DNA from: CAWKAO01 sp963847665
GTDB lineage: Bacteria > Actinomycetota > Humimicrobiia > Humimicrobiales > Humimicrobiaceae
Assembly: GCA_963847665.1 (NCBI GenBank)
Contig: CAWKAO010000002.1
Span: 868,001-932,000, forward strand
Reading direction: 5' to 3'
Length of the DNA stretch: 64,000 nt
The notes under the pieces were generated by a model. It saw nothing but the letters and a program-made list of their open reading frames with translations. It made no database searches and was not told the origin of the DNA. Position 1 is the stretch's first letter, and every line of letters starts with the position of its first letter. Shown piece after piece: positions 35,616 through 45,396 of this stretch. Position numbers and translations under genes: made by a program.

Positions 35616-36035
35616 TTATTTAAACCACAAGCCGACGACTTTCATCTGGCCATCTATCTTCTGAAAAACAACGTCAACAGTGACATCCTCAAGCTGCTCA
35701 AAATCGACAGTGTAGGTCACAGTTGTGAGTTCATTATTGATATTTACTCCTATAAGCTTTTTGGATCCTGCCTTATAGTTCCCGACTGAACCATTTACTG
35801 ATGCAAGGAAATCAGGAAAAGTTGCCTCCGACAGGTCAGCTTTCATATTTGCATCAAAGTCTTTAGAAAATCCTGCGTAATCTCCATTGTTCATGGATAC
35901 CATAATATTTTCAGTCATAGGGTCTGCAAATTCTGCGACTTTTCCGCAACCTGTAAATACAGGGATCGTAAAAATAATAGCCATCACCACAATGATCGCT
36001 AAAATCCTTATTTTTTTCATTTCAGCTCCTTCCAA
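35616..36035 (-). CDS. DUF3887-like lipoprotein
   Basis: 139 residues. After MKK a hydrophobic signal ends in FTGC (lipobox). The rest is an NTF2-like small domain: MTENIMVSMNNGDYAGFSKD, ATFPDFLASVNGSVGNYK, ending VVFQKIDGQMKVVGLWF, as in DUF3887. GGAAGGAGCTGAAATG suggests translation starts at the second Met (MKKIRI, 36020). Function unknown. Confidence 0.75.
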   Translation of the reverse strand: MEGAEMKKIRILAIIVVMAIIFTIPVFTGCGKVAEFADPMTENIMVSMNNGDYAGFSKDFDANMKADLSEATFPDFLASVNGSVGNYKAGSKKLIGVNINNELTTVTYTVDFEQLEDVTVDVVFQKIDGQMKVVGLWFK

Positions 36036-36102
36036 TATTTTTTTTGTATTATAGCAGATTTTTTTATTTAAAATTAATTATTTAAAAAGATATCTTCAGG
36101 AA

Positions 36103-37155
36103 TTATTGCTGGAACAATTGACCAGGGATCTTTGCATCATTAGTGAAATAACGGGGGTTTTCAAATATTGAATTGAAATCTTTAAGTTTTTTTTCATTAC
36201 CGCAACTAATACCGGTTGAATATGAAATATTTTTCAGTAAATCGATTATTACAGACTTTGGTGTCCCGGGATTGTTTATATAATGCTCACATACTTTCAC
36301 CATGGCCAGCGCCTCTTTAATAGCTTCACCATAAAGATCAATGAAAGACCTGTCTGACCTTAATGTTTTATCACAAGGATGATGCCACTTCCTGTGTGAG
36401 AGATTCAGGTAGTCTATGTGCCTGTTTATCTTTCGGGGATGCATCGAAGACACTACCTCTCCTTTTCTTTTATATAAATACTCAAAGACCTTGAAGAATA
36501 ATAATTTAACACCGTAAGGATCATAAAGTATTTTTAATATATCCTGTATATCTGAAATCATGATGTCTATCTGGGCGGGCCTGATATTGACACTAAATAC
36601 CTTCTTAAGTATTTGAATATAGAATCTTTCAATAGATTGCCTGTAGTCTGATATATTTGAGATAAACTCAAAATCCCTGAACCTGTGTAAATCTGATCCA
36701 TCTTTTATTTTCAACATGTAAGCATCTATTATGCTTTCAAGCTGCTTATGGTAAATATGATATTTAAATGTAGATTTATTATTTGATGTATTTATTCCTG
36801 CTGTATAATGTATAAGCGGATGTGTTGTTTTATCCAGGACAAAATGACAGATATATCCTATTAAATATGTCTTGATCTCAAAGTAAGTTTCGCTTCCTTT
36901 TTTAAGGCTCATGAGATAATCCAGGAATTCTATAAAAAACTCTCCGGTTTTGTTGTCATGCATTAGAAACCCAAGTTTTTCTATTCCGTCATACTTGACC
37001 CATGGCTTAACCTTGTAGTAAAAAAATACATCTGGTCCCTGTGCGCCAAGATAAAAAAGAGACATTCTTTCATTTATGATATCTCTTGTTACATCATCTT
37101 TTAGGGTGTTCTGGATATCTCTTGCAAATAAGCAATGCGTTGTAAAACCCGGCAA
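36103..37155 (-). CDS. Zinc-dependent phospholipase C-like protein
   Basis: 350 residues. MPGFTTHCLFARDI, GAQGPDVFFYY and YICHFVLDKTTHPLIHY supply the His/Asp zinc ligands typical of the bacterial zinc-dependent phospholipase C family. There is no signal peptide, unlike secreted toxins, so it is a cytoplasmic member, a type common in Firmicutes and anaerobes; activity on lipids is not established for them. AGGTCTTTTGCC upstream offers a weak ribosome site. Confidence 0.85.
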   Translation of the reverse strand: MPGFTTHCLFARDIQNTLKDDVTRDIINERMSLFYLGAQGPDVFFYYKVKPWVKYDGIEKLGFLMHDNKTGEFFIEFLDYLMSLKKGSETYFEIKTYLIGYICHFVLDKTTHPLIHYTAGINTSNNKSTFKYHIYHKQLESIIDAYMLKIKDGSDLHRFRDFEFISNISDYRQSIERFYIQILKKVFSVNIRPAQIDIMISDIQDILKILYDPYGVKLLFFKVFEYLYKRKGEVVSSMHPRKINRHIDYLNLSHRKWHHPCDKTLRSDRSFIDLYGEAIKEALAMVKVCEHYINNPGTPKSVIIDLLKNISYSTGISCGNEKKLKDFNSIFENPRYFTNDAKIPGQLFQQ

Positions 37156-37372
37156 AAGACCTCCATTAAAATAATTTTATTATATGACCATAGACAAATA
37201 TTGTACTGTTTTTTTTATATTATAAACAGCTTTTATGACAGATTATGACCCCTTTTCTGAATATATGCCTGAGTTTATATCAGGATATACTTATATTATT
37301 AACCTATAATATACTTATTATATATTATAGGTTTAATATATATAAATTATTTAACTAATTGTTAAATTTATA

Positions 37373-37401
37373 TTGACATGATTTTTTAATAGTGTTAGAT
37401 T
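37373..37401 (+). promoter_or_regulatory. Promoter of structured RNA A
   Basis: TTGACA (37373-37378), 17 bp, TAGATT (37396-37401). The same arrangement with TATATT precedes RNA B at 49389. Confidence 0.7.
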
Positions 37402-37407
37402 TATATT

Positions 37408-37580
37408 CATCTTAAGACAGAGGGCAACCTTTAAAACCTGGCTAAAATTTAAATTCGAAAGGGCTTAAAGATCAGGTGAGGATTTTTAAAGAGTCCCCAA
37501 GAAAAGTCTTAGGAATTAAGCTCCAAGTTGTTTAATAACCTAAGGCGCAAGCTATGGTGAAAGGTAACTTGGAGTTTTTT
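37408..37580 (+). ncRNA. Structured RNA A (unassigned; tetraloop/receptor architecture)
   Basis: About 170 nt from a good promoter to a hairpin with a T6 run. Helix P1 pairs CTTAAGAC (37411) with GTCTTAGG (37506). Inside, P2 pairs ACCTG (37436) with CAGGT (37473), capped by a hairpin with a GAAA loop (37457). The terminator stem CTCCAAGTT/AACTTGGAG (37521, 37566) encloses CCTAAG (37539) and TATGG (37553), the 11-nt GAAA tetraloop receptor, around a GCAA loop. RNA B (49424) has the same design with compensatory changes. It ends ~120 bp before a lipoprotein gene. Either a terminator-type riboswitch or a small RNA. Confidence 0.75.
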
Positions 37581-37698
37581 CATTTATTACTTTCTACCCC
37601 GGATTTTCCAACAAAAAAACGAATTTAAATAATAAGAATAAAGATACCTGTTTATAAGCAGGTATTTCCTACAAAAAATAATTTAGGAGGGATTAAAA

Positions 37699-38149
37699 AT
37701 GTTTGGAAGTTACTTTCAAAAAAAGTCATCTTTGAAAAAAAATAATAAGCTTGCATTGGTCGCTGCCCTGACCTGCCTCTTACCTGCTTTACTGCTTTTC
37801 CTTTTTACAGCATGCGATAACAGCAGTTCATTTACGCTTGATGACAATGGGAACTCGATTGTCAGTCCAGCAGGGTAAGACAATAGAGATCAAACTGGAA
37901 TCTAACCCGACGACCGGATATGGGTGGATCCTTTCAGATGATTATGATAAAAATATTATTTCCCCGGTATCTACAGAATATAAGCAATCCAGATCCGGTG
38001 AAAATCTTGTCGGGGCAGGAGGTTATGAATATTTTTATTTTAAAGCCGGTTCCAGGGGAGAAACTGTTCTTGTTTTAAACTATGCAAGACCATGGGAAGA
38101 AGGAATCGATCCGATAGATGTATTTAAGATAGAAGTCTCCGTAGAATAG
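37699..38149 (+). CDS. Chagasin-like (I42) protease-inhibitor lipoprotein, one frameshift
   Basis: About 150 residues when one frameshift is bridged. AGGAGGGATT precedes the ATG at 37699. A signal helix ends in LFTAC (lipobox). The first frame stops after GNSIVSPAG near 37878; an extra base near 37865 separates it from the frame starting at 37838 that reads VQQGKTIEIKLESNPTTGYGW, then GGYEYFYFKA and LNYARPWE, the three loops by which chagasin-type inhibitors block cysteine peptidases. Lies after structured RNA A and may be its target. Confidence 0.8.
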
Positions 38150-38199
38150 AATAAAGACATAAAAATAGTTTACAGCATTATATAAGTATATATTTATTA

Positions 38200-39041
38200 T
38201 TAGACTTCAGTACTTATCTTTTTATTTATCTGGGAGAGCTCTTTAAGAAGATCTTTTGGACATGCTTCTATGCATGCGCCGCATGCTTCGCATTTTGCCA
38301 GGTCAAATTCAGGTATCGATTTCTCCTTATTCCAAATTATTGCACCTTCTGGACAGGCCTTAAAACACTTGCGGCAATGGATACATCCGGAATCACACTT
38401 TTCTCTTCCAGGGATATCCCTTACATCCTGATAATTGCACCTGAAGACTATTTTTGAATCTGCCGGGACCAGTTTAATGACATTTCTGGGACATGTTTTA
38501 ACACACAAACCACAACCGTTACACCTGTCAATATCAACAATTGCAAGATTAGTATCAATATCTATATGTATTGCATTTTGGGGGCATGTCTTCTATGCAA
38601 TCACCAAGTCCCAGACAACTATAGGGACATCTTTTAAAACCACTTAGTAATTTATTAGCAGATCTGCATGTACCTATTCCGCTGTAAACAGCAACATTCT
38701 CACAGTTTCCAGAGCAGCTTATCACTGCCTTCTTGTTTAATGAGTTTTTATCGACCTTAATATCCAGGGCCTCCTCTATTCCGTCAAGCATCTTTTCATC
38801 ATGGAGCACTGTAGAACAGACATTGCTGAAAAAGACCTTTTTATCATCAGCTAAAGCCTGTGCATAGGCAAAACATCCCGGATAACCGCATGCGCCACAA
38901 TTCATTCCCGGAAGGTTATTTGAAATTTTTTCTGCTTTTTTAAGTGATAGCGGCTCAGCAGGAAGAGACTCTGTTGACAACAAATATTAAAACCCCACAG
39001 ACTACACCAATAGCTGTTAGGATCAGTATTAACCACCACAT
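38200..39041 (-). CDS. rnfB: Rnf complex subunit B (frameshifted)
   Basis: The electron-entry ferredoxin subunit. The true start is ATG 39041 (after GGAG): WWLILILTAIGVVCGVLIF is the membrane anchor; one frame break follows, then the Fe-S domain LPGMNCGACGYPGCFAYAQA, a second break near 38530, and two ferredoxin pairs, CIHCRKCFKACP and CEACGACIEACP. All expected domains are there in order, total about 280 residues. Two single-base shifts look like sequence errors, since the rest of the operon is intact. Last gene of rnfCDGEAB. Confidence 0.87.
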
Positions 39042-39068
39042 TACTTTCAAATCTCCATTCAAAAATTA

Positions 39069-39651
39069 TTATAACAGACCTGAGAAACCCATAAATGCAA
39101 GCGCCAGTAGCGAAGCAATTATAAAAGCTGCGGGCAAGCCCCGCATTGAAACAGGAATGTCCGCAAGCTCCAATCTCTCCCTGATCCCTGACATTATTAT
39201 AAGCACAAGTGTAAAACCCAATCCCCCGCCAAGTGCGCTTACTGCACTCTGAAGGACGGAATAACTGTTATTTGCATTTATCAGCGTTATCCCGAGCACA
39301 GCACAGTTAGTCGTTATAAGATGGAAGATATATACCAAGAGCATTATATAGCGCTATATTTGTACGCCTTATTGTAAGCTCCACTATCTGAACAAGCGAA
39401 GCTATCACAAGTATATATATGATTATGTTCATAAATTCCACATTATAAGGAATAAGAATATAGTTATATATTAAAGAGGTTGCAACAGAAGCGATCAGCA
39501 TTACAAAGGTAACTGCAATACCCATACTGAGGGCATTTGATAGTTTCTTTGATACGCCAAAAAAGGGGCACAGACCCAGAAACTTCGTAAGTACCATGTT
39601 ATTTATAATTACCATCCCTACAAAGATGGTTATCAGGTTTGCATTTTCCAT
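39069..39651 (-). CDS. rnfA: Rnf complex subunit A (frameshifted)
   Basis: Membrane subunit of the ferredoxin:NAD oxidoreductase, about 193 residues and six helices. The first frame (39651-39307) starts MENANLITIFVGMVIINNMV and ends after ALYNALGIYLP; the second frame (39344 down) continues LITTNCAVLGITLINANN to AFMGFSGLL. An indel near 39330 separates them. TTNCAVLG is the conserved Cys region for the membrane Fe-S cluster shared by RnfA and RnfE. Confidence 0.87.
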
Positions 39652-39685
39652 TTCATCCTTTTACCAGATTTAAAATAAAAACCTT

Positions 39686-40339
39686 TCATTCACTTTTCAA
39701 AATCCCTATCCACCGGAACAAAGCAAGCAGGAGACCCAGCACGAGAAACGCCCCGGGTGGCATAATAAAGAAAGTCATCGGCTGCACGGATAATATTGGG
39801 ATTTTGAAAAGTTCAAAACCAAAAACAGTCAATATTCCAGTACCCAGCAATTCCCTGAAGAAGGATACGATGAGCAGTGCTATCGTAAAACCCAGACCTA
39901 TCCCTAGTGCATCGGCTATTGAAAGCAATACATTATTTTTTGATGCAAATGCCTCTGCCCTTCCGAGGATTATACAATTTACGACTATCAGGGCAAGATA
40001 TATACCTAAAGATTCATAGAGTGGCGGTATATAAGCCTCAAAGACAAGTGAGAGGATTGTCACAAAAGTCGCTATTACTACGATAAAGACCGGGATCCTA
40101 ACTATTGGAGGTGTTATTTTCCTTAACAATGAGATAATAATATTAGAACATAGAAGTACAAATATAACACCTGCACCCATTCCAAGCGCATTATCTATAG
40201 AATTGGTTACAGCAAGAGTGGGGCATAATCCAAGGACAAGGACAAAGACTGGGTTGGTCGTCACAAGTCCTTTGACAAATTCAAGCCAGAATTTATTTTT
40301 TTCATTTTTACTGTTTAATTTTATCTTCTTTTCGTTCAT
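39686..40339 (-). CDS. rnfE: Rnf complex subunit E
   Basis: 217 residues, about six helices, homologous to RnfA. TTNPVFVLVLGLCPTLAVTNS and LIVVNCIILGRAEAFAS hold the two Cys that, with RnfA, bind a membrane [2Fe-2S] cluster. Sits between rnfG and rnfA in the standard CDGEAB order; 11 bp gap to rnfG. Confidence 0.92.
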   Translation of the reverse strand: MNEKKIKLNSKNEKNKFWLEFVKGLVTTNPVFVLVLGLCPTLAVTNSIDNALGMGAGVIFVLLCSNIIISLLRKITPPIVRIPVFIVVIATFVTILSLVFEAYIPPLYESLGIYLALIVVNCIILGRAEAFASKNNVLLSIADALGIGLGFTIALLIVSFFRELLGTGILTVFGFELFKIPILSVQPMTFFIMPPGAFLVLGLLLALFRWIGILKSE

Positions 40340-40349
40340 AACCTATCTG

Positions 40350-40922
40350 TCATTGATCTTTTTTTATTTCTTCAATTCTTACTTCAAGCGATTGTCTTAC
40401 TGCCTCTGTAACAGCAGTCGAGCTTATAGTGGCTCCTGTTATTGCATCTATTTTTCCGCCATCCTTACTGAGCCTTATATCCTGTTGTGTAAGCCCCTTG
40501 AACTGGTCGGTAAAAAAATCCTCTGCCACTCTTGAACCTAACCCTGGGGTCTCAGTATTTGAGAGGACAGATATCTTTTGAATTATGAAATCCTTGTTTA
40601 TTCCTACAAGGATACTGATGGCTCCACCGTAACCATTGCCTTCAGCAACAAATGCATAACCTGTAATATCTCCTGCACCGTATATCTCATAATAATCTTC
40701 TTTATATTTATATTTCTCAAAATCAGGGAAAATATTTTTAAACTCTGCGATTATTGCAGCGTCTCTTTCATACAAGATCTTTGCCATCGTAAAATTGCTG
40801 ATCACCATTACAATTGTTACCGCAATAAATACAATAATGACAAGAAATATAACCGGATAAACCTTATTATTTAAAATCCTTGTGATTATTGTATTGTCAT
40901 GTTTTTTTGTCTTGTCTTTCAT
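40350..40922 (-). CDS. rnfG: Rnf complex subunit G
   Basis: 190 residues: one N-terminal helix (~17-40) and an FMN-binding domain. DAITGATISSTAVTEAV contains the Thr to which ApbE attaches FMN covalently. NTETPGLGSRV is another family block. It overlaps rnfD by 26 bp. Confidence 0.92.
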   Translation of the reverse strand: MKDKTKKHDNTIITRILNNKVYPVIFLVIIVFIAVTIVMVISNFTMAKILYERDAAIIAEFKNIFPDFEKYKYKEDYYEIYGAGDITGYAFVAEGNGYGGAISILVGINKDFIIQKISVLSNTETPGLGSRVAEDFFTDQFKGLTQQDIRLSKDGGKIDAITGATISSTAVTEAVRQSLEVRIEEIKKDQ

Positions 40923-41880
40923 TCTTTTTTATATACCCAAATGGTTTTGGCCTTATATATTTGTCGATCAAAGGAGTAAAACTGTTCATTATCAATATTG
41001 AAAAACATACACCTTCAGGATTAGGTCCAAAATTCCTGATGAGAAGCACTATGACCCCTGCTCCAAAAGCAAACAGCACCCTACCCCATGGTGTAACAGG
41101 TGATGTCACATAATCAGTTGCCATAAAGAAAGCCCCGAGCATCAGCCCACCAGCAAGGACCTGGAAAATAATATCTTTTCCGATGATGAGAGAACCCAGG
41201 GCAACTGTCCCTATATATATTAATGGGATCCGCCAGTCTATAAGCCGAAGTATTATAAGTATTATTCCTCCCAGAATGATAAGAAAAGCTGAAGTCTCTC
41301 CCAGCGAACCCGCAATATTTCCAAAAAACATATCCTTATAAAGACCCAACCTTGTACCCTCATAAATGTAGTTTTCACTTAGTGGGGTCGCTGCGGTCAC
41401 TGCATCTGCCACAAAATTTTTTGCCATGTACCACTTTGTCATTTCTACCGGAAAACAAATTGAAAGAAAAGCTCTCCCGGCAAGCGCAGGATTAAAAATA
41501 TTATGGCCAAGTCCGCCAAAAGCCTCCTTTACAACCGCAATCGCAAATATGGAACCTGCTGCAACCATCCAGAGTGGGATCCTTGGGGGAAGTGTAAGCG
41601 CAAGCAGAAGACCGGTTATAAAAGCGCTGCCATCCATAATAAAACGCTTTTTTCTAAGCTTTTTAATTATAAATTCAACAATCAACGAAGTTAAAACAGA
41701 TACTATCATTATCCAGAGTGCACGCAACCCAAAATAATAGATAGCCGCAGCTGAGGGCAGTAAAATAGCTGCAAGCACAATATACATTATCTTTGGCGTC
41801 GAAAAACCGCTCCATATATGCGGTGGATGCGATATCAGTACCTCTCCGCCGGATATTAACTTTTTAGTATCTGATGCCAA
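40897..41880 (-). CDS. rnfD: Rnf complex subunit D
   Basis: 327 residues, about nine helices. MATDYVTSPVTPWGR holds the Thr that carries covalent FMN; FGGLGHNIFNPALAGRAF is a family signature. Part of the ion-translocating core (Na+ or H+; not decided by this sequence). Confidence 0.93.
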   Translation of the reverse strand: MASDTKKLISGGEVLISHPPHIWSGFSTPKIMYIVLAAILLPSAAAIYYFGLRALWIMIVSVLTSLIVEFIIKKLRKKRFIMDGSAFITGLLLALTLPPRIPLWMVAAGSIFAIAVVKEAFGGLGHNIFNPALAGRAFLSICFPVEMTKWYMAKNFVADAVTAATPLSENYIYEGTRLGLYKDMFFGNIAGSLGETSAFLIILGGIILIILRLIDWRIPLIYIGTVALGSLIIGKDIIFQVLAGGLMLGAFFMATDYVTSPVTPWGRVLFAFGAGVIVLLIRNFGPNPEGVCFSILIMNSFTPLIDKYIRPKPFGYIKKNERQDKKT

Positions 41881-41918
41881 TATATAAAATCTCCCAATCT
41901 GTTTTTCAGTTTATTTAT

Positions 41919-43319
41919 TTAATGCCTCGCAAGAACAGCCTTGCCAATTTTAATATAACCCACCAAGGGTATTGATGCAGGACAAACGAATGCACAGGAA
42001 CCGCATTCAATACAGCTATCTATATAATATTGCCTGCACATATCAAATTTATTATTTTTTACATAATTTGCATACATGAGAGGTATAAGGTTCATCGGAC
42101 AGATCTGGGCACATCTTCCGCACCTGATACAATTACTCTCCGATCTTTGTGAGCTTTCTTTTAAGAGTATGCAGCTTAGTCCTTTGGTAACAGGGAAATC
42201 ACGGTTTACGACTGAAAAACCTGTCATGGGGCCGCCAAATATTAATTTGTAGGTCTTATTATCCAGCTTACCGTAATACTTTTGAAAATCCCCGATGAGG
42301 GTGCCGATCCTGACTAAAAGGTTTCTTGGTCCTTCAATATCACCTGTCACAGTTACTATCCTTTCAATAAGGGGTCTTTCGCTTACCACTGCGTCATAGA
42401 TTGCTTTCGCAGTGGCAACATTGTTGACTGTCACACCGATTTCATATGGCAGGCCTCCAACAGGGACCTTTCTCTTTAGTATATTCTTAATAAGAGTTTT
42501 TTCTGCACCCATCGGATATCTTGATGGAAGTGACACGACTTTAAAAATATTATCAGTACCTGTAACTTCTATTAACCTGTTTATTTTTACTATTGCATCT
42601 CTTTTATTGTCTTCAATGGCAATAAACACATTTTCCGGTTCAAGGATCTTATATATAATATAAATACCTGAAAGTAACTCAAAAGTTTTTTCAAGCATCA
42701 ACCTGTGATCCGCTGTTATATAGGGCTCACACTCACATCCATTGATTATAACAGAATCGATCTTCCTGCTTTTTGGAACCGAGAGCTTTACATGAGTAGG
42801 AAAAGTGGCGCCACCCATCCCAACCACTCCAGCCTTTTTTATTTTTTCTATAAGGACTGCAGCAGCAGTATTGTCCATCGATTCACGGATTTTAGTAAAT
42901 CGTTCCTGCAGTACTTCCTTTGAATATGAATTTATGTTTTCTGAAGAACTATTGATTTCTGCAAAGGATCTATCTTTATTAACGATCTGGTCGTTATTAA
43001 CGCCCTTTTCAGAAGTTATTTCAATTGCCCTGATAATTAAGTTTGTCTGGGGATTTACCATCGGTAATACCGCGGTTACTTTTCCGGATATCGAAGCGTG
43101 TATTTTTGCAGAGACAAACGAATCAGATTCACCGATCAATTGCCCCTCAATGACATCATCGCCCTTTTTCACTAAAGGTTCACATGGAGTACCTATGTGC
43201 TGCTGCAGAGGGATTACTACTTTTTGTGGGACCCCGAAGTCCTCTACTGGCATATTTTCAGATATTTTATTTTCTCTTAATCTTAAGCCCTTAAAAAATC
43301 CTCTTTTTTTTATTATCAA
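41919..43319 (-). CDS. rnfC: Rnf complex subunit C
   Basis: 466 residues. NADH/FMN-binding region with GMGGATFPTHVKL and INGCECEPYITADHRLM, then two 4Fe-4S motifs CIRCGRCAQICP and CIECGSCAFVCP. It exchanges electrons with NAD at the cytoplasmic face. First gene of the rnf set proper, about 10 bp after apbE. Confidence 0.93.
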   Translation of the reverse strand: MIIKKRGFFKGLRLRENKISENMPVEDFGVPQKVVIPLQQHIGTPCEPLVKKGDDVIEGQLIGESDSFVSAKIHASISGKVTAVLPMVNPQTNLIIRAIEITSEKGVNNDQIVNKDRSFAEINSSSENINSYSKEVLQERFTKIRESMDNTAAAVLIEKIKKAGVVGMGGATFPTHVKLSVPKSRKIDSVIINGCECEPYITADHRLMLEKTFELLSGIYIIYKILEPENVFIAIEDNKRDAIVKINRLIEVTGTDNIFKVVSLPSRYPMGAEKTLIKNILKRKVPVGGLPYEIGVTVNNVATAKAIYDAVVSERPLIERIVTVTGDIEGPRNLLVRIGTLIGDFQKYYGKLDNKTYKLIFGGPMTGFSVVNRDFPVTKGLSCILLKESSQRSESNCIRCGRCAQICPMNLIPLMYANYVKNNKFDMCRQYYIDSCIECGSCAFVCPASIPLVGYIKIGKAVLARH

Positions 43320-43328
43320 TTTAGTTCT

Positions 43329-44360
43329 CTACCCCATAATAAAATCGCTTAGACCAGAAGAATGAGTTATATTTCTTTCATTATCTATTATTAAAGCTTC
43401 CACACCTTTGAGTCCCTCCACCAGTTTCATTCCATCGACCGGGCCCAACACAAAAACCGAAGTAGAAAGAATATCAGCAATAGTAGCATTCTCGGCGATT
43501 ATTGTTGCACTTATACATTTATTTGCAGAAAAACCAGTCTTTGGATCGATAATATGATGCACTTCTTTTTCAGGATCAAAATACCTGTAATAATTACCCG
43601 AGGTCGCGACAGCTTCACCGGATAGCCCGAAAGTTATTATTTTTTCATCTGTATTGTCAGGATTTTCAAGATTTACTATCCATTTTTCCCCATCAGGTTT
43701 TTTGCCGAGAGTAGCGATATCTCCACCGGCATTTACCAGAGCATTTTTTATTCCATAACTTGTTAGTATTGCCATCACCTTATCGACAATGTAGCCCTTT
43801 GCTATGCCTCCAAGGGTCACAGACATCCCGTCCACAGCAAAACTGATATTGTTTCCCTCTATAAGTATCTTATCAGAACCCGTACGCTTTAGAGCTTCAA
43901 GTATAGTCTGGTTCTGCACTTCTTCACTCTCCTGCCATAAACCCTCAGCCCACAGGGTCAATATAGGGTCAATAGTGATGTCAAAAGCCCCGTTGGAGAT
44001 TTTATTGTATTGCTTTGAAAGGGACATCAGCTCTACGAGCTCTACAGGTGCATTGTTTAAATGACCTTCACTGTTCAAGACAGATACGCTGCTTTCAGGA
44101 TCATAATTTGAGGAGATCTTTGAAAGCCTGTCTATTTCATCAAACCCGTCACTTAGGATTCCCTGGGGTCCATCAGCATTACTGTAGAATATTATGCTTA
44201 CATAGGTCCCCATTTTTTCTCTTGATTCTTCAGACCTTGTAAGCCGGTTCACACAGCCCATAAAAAATATAAGAGCAAGGATCAGCAGAAAAGAAATGAT
44301 AGTTATTATTGAACCTTGTTTAAAAAGCTTTCTCTTGCTATTCCTGAGCATGCTAAACAC
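43329..44360 (-). CDS. apbE: FAD:protein FMN transferase
   Basis: 343 residues. A signal anchor ends in LIFFMGCVNR (lipobox-like, FMGC). Family motifs GGIAKGYIVDKVM, VNAGGDIATLG and VATSGNYYRYF are present. The enzyme attaches FMN to Thr residues of RnfD and RnfG, and its place at the head of the rnf operon fits that job exactly. Confidence 0.93.
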   Translation of the reverse strand: MFSMLRNSKRKLFKQGSIITIISFLLILALIFFMGCVNRLTRSEESREKMGTYVSIIFYSNADGPQGILSDGFDEIDRLSKISSNYDPESSVSVLNSEGHLNNAPVELVELMSLSKQYNKISNGAFDITIDPILTLWAEGLWQESEEVQNQTILEALKRTGSDKILIEGNNISFAVDGMSVTLGGIAKGYIVDKVMAILTSYGIKNALVNAGGDIATLGKKPDGEKWIVNLENPDNTDEKIITFGLSGEAVATSGNYYRYFDPEKEVHHIIDPKTGFSANKCISATIIAENATIADILSTSVFVLGPVDGMKLVEGLKGVEALIIDNERNITHSSGLSDFIMG

Positions 44361-44457
44361 TATCTTTCTTTTTAATAAATCTTTATAAAACAGATATATT
44401 TAACCAGGATCTATAGTTTTTATCTTCTTACCTTTTAAGGCCTGGCATCTTTTTGGT

Positions 44458-45396
44458 CTATTCAGCAGTTTCTTCTGTCTGGACACTGGTCTCATCAGTG
44501 CTCTGTGGCTCTACTACAGTCGTACTGGAAGTCATCGAATTAAGGCTATCCTGTAGATTTGCAATATCAAGTATAGGAATGACTCCTTCACCAGGTATTA
44601 TACCCCACGCAATATTTGGTGAAAGTTTCTGGATGAACTCAAGCTGGATTATCTCAGGATTTTCTTTTAATGCTTCACCTCTTATTTCGATCTCTCTTGC
44701 TTCAGCTTCAGCCTGGATTATGACCTGTTCTTTTTTTATCTTTTCCTGTTCGAGGATATTCTTTTCCACCACTATCCTCTCTTCTGCTATCTGCTTATCC
44801 TCAAGGACATTAAAATACTCCTCAGTAAAATCTATCTTCCTGAGAAGAAACTCATCAAGAAGAATGCCGTTTCTCTCAAAAATAGGCCTTAAGGTATCGC
44901 TGATCTCATCCTGGACCACAAATACCTGTTCAGAGTAAAGCTGTGCAGCTGTATATCTTTTCGGGATATTTCTTCCATAAGACCTCGCTTCAGCCTTTAC
45001 TACTTTTTCGACAAGGTCGTTCATGGTGCCGATATTGTTTAATATCCACTCAGCCTGTTTTCCATCGATGGAGAACCTTATCGTAAACTTCAGCTGTATC
45101 TGCTGCCCGTCAAGGGATGTCGTATCAATAGCAAAGTCTGTGTAATTTGCCTTGCTACTCTCGGATTCATCGCTTGTCTCGTAAGTCACCTGTCTTGTGG
45201 AGTAGTTAACCGTATTCTGTACAAAAGGAATTTTCACATGAATACCAGGATAGTAAGATACACCCGTTGTCCTACCAAATTGGGTAAGCACTTTCACGTT
45301 TCCTGCCTGTACTATGACAAAGCTGTTAAGGACCAGTATGAGTGCAAAAACAAAAGCTACCACGCCTACTATTATTTTCCAAATATTTTTTTTCAT
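44458..45396 (-). CDS. SPFH/prohibitin family membrane protein (HflC-like)
   Basis: About 312 residues. One N-terminal helix (KNIWKIIVGVVAFVFALILV), the SPFH domain (VQAGNVKVLTQFGRTTGVSY to ~200), a long coiled coil (EERIVVEKNILEQEKIKKEQ) and an acidic Thr-rich tail. The AGGGGAGG site is directly before the ATG at 45396; an in-frame ATG at 45417 lies upstream of it. Members form ring-like membrane microdomain scaffolds, often with proteases; a second SPFH gene is at 47520. Confidence 0.87.
   Translation of the reverse strand: MKKNIWKIIVGVVAFVFALILVLNSFVIVQAGNVKVLTQFGRTTGVSYYPGIHVKIPFVQNTVNYSTRQVTYETSDESESSKANYTDFAIDTTSLDGQQIQLKFTIRFSIDGKQAEWILNNIGTMNDLVEKVVKAEARSYGRNIPKRYTAAQLYSEQVFVVQDEISDTLRPIFERNGILLDEFLLRKIDFTEEYFNVLEDKQIAEERIVVEKNILEQEKIKKEQVIIQAEAEAREIEIRGEALKENPEIIQLEFIQKLSPNIAWGIIPGEGVIPILDIANLQDSLNSMTSSTTVVEPQSTDETSVQTEETAE

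Noticed and set aside
37408..37580. RNA A and B as cyclic di-GMP-I (GEMM) riboswitches
   Set aside because: AGGGCAAC, a GAAA loop and the CCTAAG/TATGG receptor recall GEMM, and two cyclic di-GMP synthases are encoded nearby. However, in GEMM one outer helix encloses both arms, while here each arm has its own closing helix and the receptor arm is the terminator. Not called, but an Rfam search should settle it.
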